The position numbers were made by a program, and so were the translations under genes. From assembly GCA_033977485.1 (NCBI GenBank), contig CM066994.1:29896637-29960636 (forward strand): a stretch of 64,000 bases of DNA. Reading direction: 5' to 3'. This DNA is from Hydrangea macrophylla. Its lineage: Eukaryota > Streptophyta > Magnoliopsida > Cornales > Hydrangeaceae. Under the pieces are notes generated by a model that made no database searches, was not told where the DNA came from, and was given only the letters and a program-made list of their open reading frames with translations. Of this stretch, positions 22,012 to 32,299 are shown piece after piece (within the stretch, counting starts at the first letter, position 1; every line of letters starts with the position of its first letter).

Positions 22012-24245
22012 TTTCCCCGTAAAAGATAATGCAAGAGCTACAAAATAGAAAGAAGCTATTGGTGAATGCATAGGACATATCACTCACCAATGAATTTATG
22101 TAACCCAATTCTATAACTAAGTTCAAAATTTCAAAGCAAAACCAAAATGATATTCATACCTCTTTTGTTGGAGCATGTAAGTAGAAATGCAATTGAATGA
22201 GATTCATACCTCTTGGGAAAGTTTGGTCTTCTCTCTTCTACTTATAAAAAAATGTAATACTAGTGTAATTCCAGTCAGCTTTACTCTATTTTTAAAGCAT
22301 CTACTCTACATTGACATGAACATAAGAAAGAATTAAATAAAGTAATGATTTACGCTATTTTTTTTTTTACTTTCTCAAAGAGGGTGATGCAATCCTAGGT
22401 TTGTCAACAAAGTGGAGAACTTTACGTGAAGCAAGAAATCCAGCGACAATAATTTTTCGTATATCAAACAGGGGCAACAAGCAATCCATTGACGGAAATT
22501 TTCCAAAACAAGTCATTCAATAGAAATTAATTAAACCACAACTATTTTTAACACTATTAGCCACTAATAGCAATAGCCAAAATGAAAAAAAGAGAGTAAA
22601 ACTATAATCCAAAAAAATAGGGCAACAAAGGGGAGGAGGAGAGTATCAGATCATCAACCATTTGCAAAATTTAGAACACATGCATGTTTGTAAACTAAAT
22701 GCACTTTAACAATAGAAAATCATAGAAGGTTAGTAAAAACCATAAAAGATTCTAGAAGAAACCACACAATACTTTGATTAAGATTCCATAGAAGATTTTG
22801 ATTGAAAAGGAAATCCAAAGTAGAAAGGTTACTTAGAATATATGAGCTATGTTAATGAATCAAAAGTCCACTTCAATTGAAACTCAGATCAGCTAAACTA
22901 AACTAAAGGAAATCTAGAGCTGCTCAACCACTGGTTGAATCAATAAGGACCTGCATCATTCCTCTTGGACAGAAAAGAAAACAACCAAATATTATGAACT
23001 ATGAAATAAGAATCATAAAAAAAATTTAAAAAGAGAGTATAGCTAACATGGGTTGGTTTTAGATGGGTGTGTGGGTATGGGTGTGGGTGTACGTGAGCAG
23101 CACTAAAGAGATAGGAAAATAAATCTATGGATAAGGAAAAAATCAAGAGGCAACACACAATAATCCAAACAACAATTAAATCAAATAGACAAGCTTGTAT
23201 ATGCACTGTCATGTGCTAAACACTCATTGATCAACTAATGGATCGATATGTACAATGTGCTATCAACTCATGGATGTTTATGCATCAGGTTTGAATTTAC
23301 ACAACCTAGTATCTCATTTCTTTTGCAAATTTTCACAATAACCAACCAAAGTCTTGACCATAAACCGCATGTGCATGCATAAACCGTATCAAAGAAGCCA
23401 CATTCCATGTAAGAACAAAAATAACGTACTTTGTTCATCCAACCACATTTCATGTAAGAACAAAAATTAAAAATAAAGTAAACAAAATAAAAGCAAATCA
23501 ATCCAAGAGAATCAGTAAGAGAAAAATACCTATATTTCAGCAAATCCGTAACATAGGAATGCTCGTGGTCAAATTTAGTGCTCCTACTTATGGATACCTA
23601 TATTTTTTGATTCTCATGATGTTGTGATTAGGGCTTCTACTTCCTCATAAACTCAAAAGTGAGCAAAGGGTGGGCAATTTTGGGGTGAGCAAAACTGCAC
23701 TCATTTGTTTATGTCTCATAGCTATTCCAAATTAAATAGAACTACTGAACAAAATTTTAGTTGTTGAGATGGAAAACAGTGATACAGGACATGCATTGGA
23801 TACACAACTCACAATACATACAAGAAAAGTTAACCCTGCCCAATACTCCATTGGTTGCATGGAAGGAGCTCTTTAGTAGACAATTATGTTAAATAAACTA
23901 AAGTGTCTTACTTTTGTTCTAGATCATTTTTGTGTGTACCACAGAGAAATAAATCGTTTTTGGGGTGGCCAAATCATTTTTCTCTCTACTCTAGCATGAA
24001 AATATATAAACAACTCTCTTGAGCATCAATACTTAATCATTCCTATCCAAAAGACCAAATTAGAGAATCATGCCATTATTTTTGTGTGTACCATAGAGAA
24101 AAAAAAATTTGTTATAGCCACCGAGGATGAGGAATAGGGAAATGCCACATCTAAGTCCTCATCACCAATTTGTTGTTTTGTTGAAAGTGAAAGAAGTTAC
24201 TTTACGTAGTTTATAAGATACAATTTTAACAACTTAGGTTAATTA

Positions 24246-24276
<31 letters not shown>

Positions 24277-24295
24277 AACACTATTCACTAGCTTT
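22012..24295. other. CACTA interior, no gene recognised
   Basis: AT-rich sequence, a GT-rich patch at 23060-23095 and an (AC)n tract at 24247-24272. Nothing codes recognisably on either strand. Confidence 0.4.
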
Positions 24296-24495
24296 TCACG
24301 AGCCTACTAATGAGCCTTAATCAAACGTGTTCACGAGCTTATTCATGAGCTTCCATGTGTGATCAAGCTTGGATCGTTTATTAAACAAGCTTGGTATTTG
24401 AGCTCGAGCTTGGCTCGTTTATTAAATGAGCCGAGCTTTTATCGAGCCGAGCCTCGAGCCCTTATTGAGCGGCTCAGCTCGTATACACCCCTAGC
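24296..24495 (-). mobile_element. hAT-like end fragment
   Basis: On the minus strand the stretch starts TAGGGGTGTATACGAGC and runs through repeated GAGCTCGAGC / GAGCCGAGC motifs, a composition common at the ends of plant hAT-type elements. The partner end and 8-bp duplication were not found. Confidence 0.4.
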
Positions 24496-24967
24496 TGGAC
24501 TACACTGCAATATGTAGTAAGTTGAGAAATGCAAACTTCATATAAAGGACCCCATTATTGGATTAAGCATGAGAAGGACTTGATGAATATAGCAAACAGA
24601 TAGATGAAAGAAATTAGTGCATTCAGCAACATGTACTTCACATCCAAAGGATGTCCATCATCAACTCACAAGAAGATCTCACCTCTTTTCTCTTGTCGCG
24701 TTTCCTTTTGACCTCATGAAATGGATCTATAAAACCATAACACACAAGTTATCCCTCTTCAAGTAGGAATAAAACAGGAATAAATGAGGACTAGGGAATA
24801 CATTTCAATAGTCCTTCATAAATATTATTCTCATATATATTACATTTGGATGACTAGGCACAAAAGTAGAATTGACTAGAGGAGAGAAAAAGACCTTTAT
24901 AAGATGAAGCCCAAACTGCTCACTTTATACAGAATCAAAAACTTGTAAGCAGAACATATAGAGTAAA

Positions 24968-25006
<39 letters not shown>

Positions 25007-26327
25007 TAAATTGTAAAAAATGTGCCACGGTATGTTTCTAAAGTCAAATAATGCACAAAGTGAAATTGTAGAATGGGCATCCCAGATGACAACTAGGAAG
25101 CATGGACACTTCGTAATAGCTTGTTACTTGAAGCCAGTTGCACAAATATGATATAATTACTACAACCCATAGCAAAGAGCCATGAAATATCCCCAATTAT
25201 CATTCATTACCCATGTCACTAACATTAAACACATTGCTAAGTCCATATTTTGCTGGAAAGCAACATCTACAATGAACTATGAAGTAAGTCTCGGTCAGAA
25301 CAATTTACGCAAAAGTTGCTATTACGAATTTGGACTTAGCGGATTAAGAAAATGTAACATAGGTGCCAAAATCACTAGTTTGAAATTCAAACAACATCAC
25401 AACCTAGATAGTGTCATCTTGTAAACTCAAAAAATATCCAAATTTTTACATCTAACTAATATTTCTGAAAACATTGTGAAAGCCAAGCTATGTAGCTGGA
25501 AAATCCTAAGTCACATTCATGATATAGGAATTATAAAATTGGTAAGTGTTTATTATTTTTTTTTATATTTAATTCTGTGCATTAATATGTCAACTTGTAG
25601 ATTTATTATTATTTATCAACTATAACTTTAATTGGAGTAATATTTTTCTCTGTAAAGAAATGGGCATTTCACATGGAATTTGTTGTGTACCATCTTCCAC
25701 GATCTTCTAAGCACTCCCCCATAATCCGATTAAAGAGGTACAGAGAAATTAACGAGGTTTATATTAAAATAACTGGAAATCAATTAATGACATTAAATAG
25801 TGACGAAGATGTGGCTATGACTTAAATTATTTGAAGAGAACAGAGATACCACTTTGTGGCCTGTGGGTTGGGTTTCAATCCCAACCTCCTTTTGACTGTT
25901 GAGACAGTTAGCATATTCTGAAAAAAGGATGTAACAAGACTTAACCTTACGAAAAGTACATCAACAATGGAAATCCATTGAAGCCAATCAAAACCCCAAC
26001 TGTTCAAACTCACATATAGTACGAAAATAACATAGTCAAATCTAATCAAATCAAACCCACAAAGAAAAAACACTGAAATCCATTAACCCACCAAACATAG
26101 ATCACAAACCATTGTTATTAGAGTTGATTAAAGGGGGCTGCGGAGTACGCCTTTCAACAAAAATTGGGAGGCAAGTTCAATCAAAGTTTTTGGAATCATC
26201 TAGTACAAACATAAACAAAACTGCCATGAATTTCAGAAAAACAAAAGATCGGAGACTTGTTTACTAGAAAGAAAAAAAAGAAAACTAAAACAAGACAAGA
26301 GAAGAGAAGAGAGTTGATACCTTAGAG

Positions 26328-26328
<1 letters not shown>
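24496..26328. other. CACTA interior, no gene recognised
   Basis: Contains an (AAT)n microsatellite at about 24969-25006 and short meaningless frames. Nothing further is identified. Confidence 0.35.
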
Positions 26329-26364
<36 letters not shown>

Positions 26365-26515
26365 TGCCGTCAGCGGTGGTGGCTTCAGTGGCGCAAGTGT
26401 CGCCGGCGGCGGTGGGTTGAGTTAGTCGGCGGCGGTAGTGGTGAGGGTCACATTTGGGTTTTTTTTCTCCCTTCTCTAGGGTTTTCAGGAGAGAGAGAGA
26501 GAGAGAGGGGGAAGA
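26329..26515. repeat. GA microsatellites around a GC-rich stretch
   Basis: (GA)n at about 26330-26361 and 26491-26507 frame a GC-rich CGCCGGCGGCGG stretch. The long frame across it is composed of repeat and is not a gene. Confidence 0.6.
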
Positions 26516-26599
26516 CTATTTTTTTTTTCTGTAAGTTCAGTCAACGCGCATTTTGGGAGGAAATATTTTGGGGGTTTGTTTGGCACGCTAAATTTTCAG

Positions 26600-26774
26600 A
26601 TTGGCAGTGTTTGAAACATTTCCAGATTTGGCACTGTTTTAAACAGTTCCAGATTTGCGTAAAAGCGTGCCAAATTTTGGCACTGTTTTAAACAGTGCCA
26701 AATTTTGGCACTGTTTTAAACACTGCCAGTTGAAATTCGCGAAAGGGTGCCAAATTGACCATTTTGGTGTAGTG
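26600..26774. repeat. CACTA right subterminal repeats and TIR
   Basis: Three to four GGCACTG...CAGT(G)CC motifs (a perfect one at 26679-26699), followed by CCATTTTGGTGTAGTG. Confidence 0.8.
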
Positions 26775-26845
26775 CTTGTGGGATTAGTCGAGGTGCGCGC
26801 AAGCTACCGCGGACATCCACAGTTATATAAAAAAAAAAAAAAACA
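26775..26845 (+). mobile_element. tRNA-derived SINE, 3' half
   Basis: CTTGTGGGATTAGTCGAGG continues the SINE body broken at 17806. It ends in a poly(A) stretch (26829-26843) followed by the 10-bp target duplication TTACTCTAAA at 26846-26855. This tail is typical of plant tRNA-derived SINEs. Confidence 0.82.
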
Positions 26846-26855
26846 TTACTCTAAA

Positions 26856-27527
26856 TACATATGGGCCATATGGCCATCTTGAAAAGGGCGTTTAAATTCT
26901 TCACCAAAATTAACTGCGACGATAAACATGTCCTACTTAATGTAAACACTCTAACCAAAAGTCCATCTCGGTTTCACGGAAAATTCAGTGGTGCCTAATA
27001 GAAGTTCCCTCGGCAATACGTTTGATAATTACATAAATTAGTGAACTGTAGACCACTCTTTGACTCTTCAAATTGTATTTTTATTTGTCTCCAGTCATTC
27101 ATTCAAGGTCTTTGATTAGTCATTTGGAAGGTGGTTGCTATGATTGGATCAAAAAAAAAGGAAGGTGGTTGCTATGCTAATATATATATATATATATATA
27201 TTGGAAGGGAATTCAATGAAACAAATGAATCAGGTAACGGTCAAATCTAATGAAGCCAAGAAAGGGAGACTCGGTTGTAAGAGAGAAATTTTTGTGCCGT
27301 CCGCATCATACAGGTGATGTGGTCTTACTGATTAATGAGCAAAAGTCATGTAGTCAAAAAAAGTCACAATCGTAGCGTTAAAGCAAAAAAGAAATTTGCT
27401 GTGTTGGTGACTTATGTGAGCACACCTACTTTTGCTCATTGAAAAGTACTACCACGCACCTATACTATGGAATGGTGCTGAAACACACAATAATTTCTCA
27501 TTTTAAAAGAGCAATTGAGAATGCTTA
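26856..27527. other. Intergenic, no gene seen
   Basis: AT-rich, with a (TA)n tract near 27179-27200 and a short local duplication GGAAGGTGGTTGCTATG (about 27125 and 27160). Confidence 0.5.
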
Positions 27528-28060
27528 AAATTAGAAGTTAATTTTATTTTATCCCCTGTAGTTAGGTGCATTTTCACTTTATTCAATGTGTTAAGTGGAC
27601 ACTCAACCTATTGTGGTTTTGGATAATGTGAAACTGCTAAGATTATTCTCAAAATATACCCATATGGCGATTAAGTGTTAATATTAGCCATATGTAGAAG
27701 AGTTTAGGTGTCAAAGTTAATCCCATATAGGCAATTAACCCCAAAATTCGTCCACAAAGGGGTTAAGTATTAGATTTTAGCCCTCACATAGGTGAGTTAA
27801 AATGGCAGTATTATCCTCATATAGGGTGGTCAACCCCAAAATTAATCTTACAAAGGGGTTAAGTGTTTAACATTTTTAGCCAATTTTAGAATTTCAACAG
27901 TATTGAGAAAAATCTTAACAGTTTCACTGTATTCCAAAATTACAGGGGAATTAAGTGTCTACTTTTGAAACACAGAGGGGAATTAAGTGTCTACTTTTGA
28001 AACACAGAGAGTAAAGTAAAATGAGCCTCACCCCGTGGGGTAAATTGTAATTAATCCTAA
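27528..28060. mobile_element. Foldback MITE-like element
   Basis: Long imperfect inverted repeats. Left 27528-27660 (TTATTTTATCCCC ... GTGAAACTGCTAAGATTATTCTC) pairs with right 27905-28060 read on the minus strand (AATTTACCCC ... GTGAAACTGTTAAGATTTTTCTC). A direct duplication GGGGAATTAAGTGTCTAC occurs at about 27943 and 27976. It has no coding capacity. It lies about 0.7 kb upstream of the receptor kinase start codon. Confidence 0.65.
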
Positions 28061-28753
28061 AATAAAAAATGTGGACTTGTTTGTCCCACATCGAATAAGA
28101 AGAGAAAGGAGAGAGTAGGAGTCTCTCTATAAAAGCATGACTTACCCTTTCAATAGTATTTGTATTCCGAAAATTCCAAAAATTATGAAAATTTCTGATT
28201 CTAATTACGAAAATTCTGAAAAAATTTCTGAAAATTTCCGAAGAATTCTGATTTCGTAAATTTCCCGAAATTCTGAAATTAGAAAGGTATGAAATTCCAA
28301 AAAAATCAGAACGGAAATTGGAACACCTATTTAATTTATGAAATTTTCGGAATTTTTTTTTTCCGAAGAGGATATTCCGATCCGTTCCGGCCGAAACACA
28401 CCCTTAGTTCTGCCCAAGGCTGACTTTATCTATTTTTAGGAGAACTTCTATGATAACTAAAAATTAGTTGTTTGACAAATAGCCAGTTATTTTTAATAAA
28501 ATATTAGGCTGAAAATGAATTCTTGTAGAAAAAAGCAATACTTTTTTTTTGGGGGGGTGAACAAAAAATGTACATTTACCTAACACACAAATTTTTACAA
28601 TAAAAAATTTTCCATATTATATATATATATATATATTATACAATCAAATTTGAACCACAAAATCTTTTTTGTGACTTGGGACGACTTAAGTATGAGTTTT
28701 TATTTTCCATCTACTGTCAAAATGGTTAGACCAACAAGTGAATTGAAAAGCAG
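28061..28753 (+). promoter_or_regulatory. Upstream region of receptor kinase gene
   Basis: AT-rich, with a patch of repeated GAAAATTTCTGAAA-type words (28150-28330) and a (TA)n run at 28616-28637, about 120-135 bases upstream of the ATG. I cannot place a transcription start. Confidence 0.35.
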
Positions 28754-31673
28754 ATGAGCAGAACATCAATGAAAGGCTTTCCCAAACTTGTTCTCTTCTC
28801 CTCCATCTTTGTAATCTCCAATTCAATTGACACCATTACCACAACCCAATTCATTACAGACAATGAAACCATAGTCTCATCAAATGAAAGCTTCGAAATG
28901 GGATTTTTCACACCAGGTAGATCCAAAAATCGATATATTGGTATATGGTACAAGAAAATATCAACACAGACTGTAGTATGGGTTGCCAACAGAGAATCCC
29001 CACTCACTGATGCCTCAGGTGTCCTGAAAGTGATCAACCCAGGAATTTTGATGCTCATCAACGGCAACAACACAATCATATGGTCTTCCGATGCATCGAG
29101 ATCCGCACAACAGCCGGTTGCGCAGCTTATGGATTCAGGGAATCTTGTAGTCAGAGATGCAGAGGATCATAACCAAGAAAATTTCATCTGGGAAAGTTTT
29201 GATTATCCATGTGATACTCTCTTACCAGGAATGAAGCTTGGAAGGAATTTCTTAACTGGGCATGACCAGTATCTATCGTCATGGAAGAACAACGATGATC
29301 CTGCACGTGGCGATTATACGTATAAGTATGATCCTAGTGGGTTCCCACAAAATGTTATGAGGAAAGGTTCTGATGAGTTGTTCAGACTTGGACCATGGAA
29401 TGGTATCGGATTCAGTGGATTAACAAGTTTAAGAAAAAATCCGATTTACAAATTTGAGTTTGTGTTTAATCATGACGAGGTGTATTACAGTTATCAGCTG
29501 CTTAACAATTCAATTATTACAAGGTTTGTGATGAATGAAAGTGGAAATGGACAAAGATGGATTTGGGTTGATAGAACCCAAAATTGGGCTCTTTACTTGG
29601 TTGTACCAACCGATATGTGCGACGTTTATGGTTTTTGTGGCGTGTTTGGTAGTTGTAATATTGGAAATTCCCCTCCTTGTAGGTGTTTAAATAAATTTGT
29701 TCCGAAAGACCCGAAAAAATGGGAAATGACAGATTGGTCAAGTGGGTGTGTTCGGAGGACACCGTTGAATTGCTACGGTGGAGATGTGTTTGTTAAGTTT
29801 TCTGGTTTGAAATTTCCGGATACACAGTTTTCCTGGTTTAATGTGAGTATGGGACTTGAGGAGTGTGAGACTGTGTGCTTGAGAAATTGTACTTGTATGG
29901 CTTATGCAAATTTGGACATAAGAAATAGAGGAAGTGGGTGCTTGCTTTGGTTTGGTGAGCTTCTTGACTTCAGAGACCTTTCTGAAAGTGCCCAAGATAT
30001 TTACATAAGGATGGCATCTTCTGAATTAGGTGAGATTTCGTTATTATACACACACTCACACATGCATATATATATATATGTATGTTTTATTTATGTTTAA
30101 CAGTTTAAGTGGTTGAAATTCTTGTAAACTACCGCTTATGTTAAGGGGGCGGAACTATTACCAAAACTTGAAAAACATTACTTTAAATGATATATATAAT
30201 TGTTACCGACCAACCTTGCTTTTGGTTTTGCTCTATTAATTGTTTTTTTATTTATAAGGCTTGGTTACCTTACTTTGTTTCCACATAATTGTTTTTTTAT
30301 TTATAAGGCTTGGTTACCTTACTTTGTTTCCACATAGGAGACTAAAGAGAATAACATATTTTATCTATTTGAGGGTGTCCATTGAAGACCAAAAATTTTG
30401 GACACACATACATTAATATGTTGGAAAATTCTAGGATACATCCTAGTGGTTTTGAATGTAACATACATTCTAATGATTTTAGTGCTAAAATGCTTTAACT
30501 TTGGAGACAAAATGTAGAAACATATGAAAAAGTGGTTTTTAAAAATAAGGTAGTTTTTCAGAAACAAAATGGTTTTTAAAGTTACTAAATTTGACACAAA
30601 GTTGCAATTTTTAGACACCAAAAGTGGTGTCAAAGTGAAGTAACTTGGTTGTATAATACAACCAAAACCACTAGAATGTATCATAGAAGATTTCTTAGCT
30701 AAAATTTTACATGTTAAAGTTTGATATATATTAATAGGCTCAATTTTAAATAACTTGAGCTTTTAACCGGTAGCTAGATTAACATTGTATTGAATCCCAA
30801 GTTACGGAAAATCTAGCATTCAAGTCTCATCGCACTTCCGATTGGGTATTGCAGTACAAAAGGGATAATGGTAGACTTTATCTATATTGTTTATCTTAAG
30901 TTTTTGGATGAATTGATAATTTAAGAATACAAATGTCTGAAGCCAAGAGAGTGTTTGATAACCCAACAAATTTTATTATTAGTATTTTTTATTTTTACTG
31001 TGGTTGATAACGTGTATATGTTCAACACTTAAACTGAAAGAGTAGTCGAAAACGTACTGAAAATTTTAATTAAAACAATTCGAGTGCAAAATTCAACTGA
31101 AACCTTCAGGCAAAGCATTATTTTCATGGTCGTTGAAGCTAGAGCTATCTTTTATCAGGCATATGTGCTTTCATAGTAGAATTGATCAACATTTTCTTTG
31201 ATTAATGAAGACTCCACAGTCAAGCAAGTTGGCTCAAAAGAGAAGAAAAAGGCTATAATCATTGTAAGCTTGGTATTATCAATTGGAATGGTTCTCATAG
31301 GCTTGACCTTGGCCATGTATATCTGGAAAAAGAAAAAGAAGAAGAAAAATATACAAATGCGGAGAGAAGGTAAAGCCAAATGTATCATTTTATTTGAAAT
31401 TTGAAGAATCAGAAAAAAAAAAAAAAAAGTACTTGTTCTTGTATAAAATGTATGCCTTTTTTGGACAACTTCTTTAACATACGTGCACTCTCTATATATA
31501 CCCAATTTTCTGCAGGAAGACTCGCAGAAAATTTTGAACACAGCTACACAAATGAAAGCCACAAGGAAGATTATGAGCTACCATTGTTTGATTTTGCAAC
31601 AATAGTTAATGCTACTAGTAACTTTTCCATCAACAACAAGGTTGGAGAGGGTGGATTCGGATCCGTTTACAAG
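28754..31673 (+). CDS. G-type lectin S-receptor-like Ser/Thr kinase, 5' part
   Basis: Plasma-membrane receptor kinase of the S-locus lectin family. Exon 1 (28754-30029) encodes 425 residues: a signal peptide (about 1-24), a B-type lectin domain (about 30-150, with V-V-W-V-A-N-R-E at 74-81), the S-locus glycoprotein domain (about 200-300, L-G-P-W-N-G), an EGF-like cysteine cluster (288-340) and a PAN/apple domain (about 345-420). Exon 2 (31211-31369) adds the membrane segment [11 protein letters not shown] followed by lysines. Exon 3 (31516-31673) gives the juxtamembrane part and the ATP loop [10 protein letters not shown]. All junctions are GT-AG with matching phase (1/1), so the reading frame is intact to 31673. 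The rest of the kinase (VAIK lysine, HRD, DFG), normally four more exons, is absent from the window; intron 3 runs into nested transposons. The gene is either truncated or has a very large intron. Confidence 0.9.
30238..30338 (+). repeat. 50-bp tandem duplication in intron 1
   Basis: ATTGTTTTTTTATTTATAAG plus GCTTGGTTACCTTACTTTG and TTTCCACATA occur twice in direct succession with no difference seen. Recent local duplication. Confidence 0.85.
30421..30694. mobile_element. Small foldback MITE in intron 1
   Basis: ~30-base inverted repeats: left TTCTAGGATACATCCTAGTG and GTTTT, right (minus strand) TTCTATGATACATTCTAGTG and GTTTT. ~270 bases, non-coding. Confidence 0.55.
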
Positions 31674-31821
31674 GTAACCATAAACCATGCATACGTACAT
31701 CTTCTTTTGCCTTTCAATAGAATCTATGGATGCCCTGAAATTTCTTTACACTCTGTTTCATTCATGAATTTTGTGAGTCACATCGCTTCCTCTTCTTCTT
31801 GAGTTCCAGTTACATTTAGCT

Positions 31822-32102
31822 AGTCCTTGTTTGGTTCTTGGATTTAGCAAAGAAAAAAAAAACATAGAGAAAAATATTTTCTTTAATATGTTTGGTTAAT
31901 AATGAAAATGATAAGAAAAACAGAAAAGAAAAAAGAATAAGTTGAGAAATAAAAAAATTTGTTTTGATTATTGTGAGTAATTTCCATTCCTTCTATTCAT
32001 ATGCATGATACAATTACATTTTAGAAAATTTTTACTTTTAATGTTAGTTTTTTACTTTTCATGTTACTTTTCGCCATGAAATCTATGAACCAAACAAAGC
32101 CT
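31822..32102. mobile_element. Tourist-like MITE in intron 3
   Basis: Inverted ends: left GTCCTTGTTTGGTTCTTGG, right (minus strand) GGCTTTGTTTGGTTCATAG. The interior is AT-rich with no coding capacity. CTA / TTA at the edges is a possible 3-bp duplication as in PIF/Harbinger MITEs. Confidence 0.6.
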
Positions 32103-32214
32103 TAGAGTTTTGTACAATTTTTTAATGTTGTTTAAAGCGTAGAGGAAAACAATATGTGCATTCTCCAAATCCAGAAACCAAATGAGTGTAGTTGCGTGCA
32201 CCACAAAAACCTAC

Positions 32215-32299
32215 TATTAGAACAATTGAGAGAGAGTTTTAGAGAGAAGAATATAATTGTATTCTTGAGTTGGCAAACATTACAATGGGGTAGCCTTCC
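32215..32299 (-). mobile_element. Small-LTR Copia, outer part of 3' LTR
   Basis: Starts TATTAGAACAATTGAGAG (expected TG, with G to A) and ends at GGGGTAGCCTTCC where the chromovirus LTR begins. The other part of the same LTR resumes at 57401 (CTCTATATATAGG). Together they form a ~235-base LTR, the size usual for Ale/Retrofit-type Copia elements. Confidence 0.55.

Larger units (their letters stand above)
17807..26774. mobile_element. CACTA (En/Spm-type) DNA transposon, no transposase seen
   Basis: Terminal inverted repeats are TACTACACCAAAAATG (first base C changed to T) at the left and CACTACACCAAAATGG, read on the minus strand, at the right. The 3-bp target duplication is CTT (17804-17806 and 26775-26777). 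Both subterminal regions carry several copies of GGCACTG-N7-CAGTGCC, as expected for transposase-binding repeats. The 9-kb interior holds a solo LTR (18321-18910), a smaller CACTA-like element and possibly a hAT end. I see no TnpD/TnpA-like frame. A GC-rich, leader-like stretch at 26340-26460 near the right end may be the old 5' exon of a minus-strand gene. Confidence 0.85.

Noticed and set aside
22940..23543. Minus-strand frames of 90 residues
   Set aside because: Low-complexity AT-rich CACTA interior, hydrophobic by composition; no start context or domain.
26329..26691. 120-residue frame with R-E repeats
   Set aside because: Driven by GA microsatellites and CACTA subterminal repeats.
28726..29079. 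117-residue antisense frame over receptor kinase exon 1
   Set aside because: Shadow of the real exon on the other strand.
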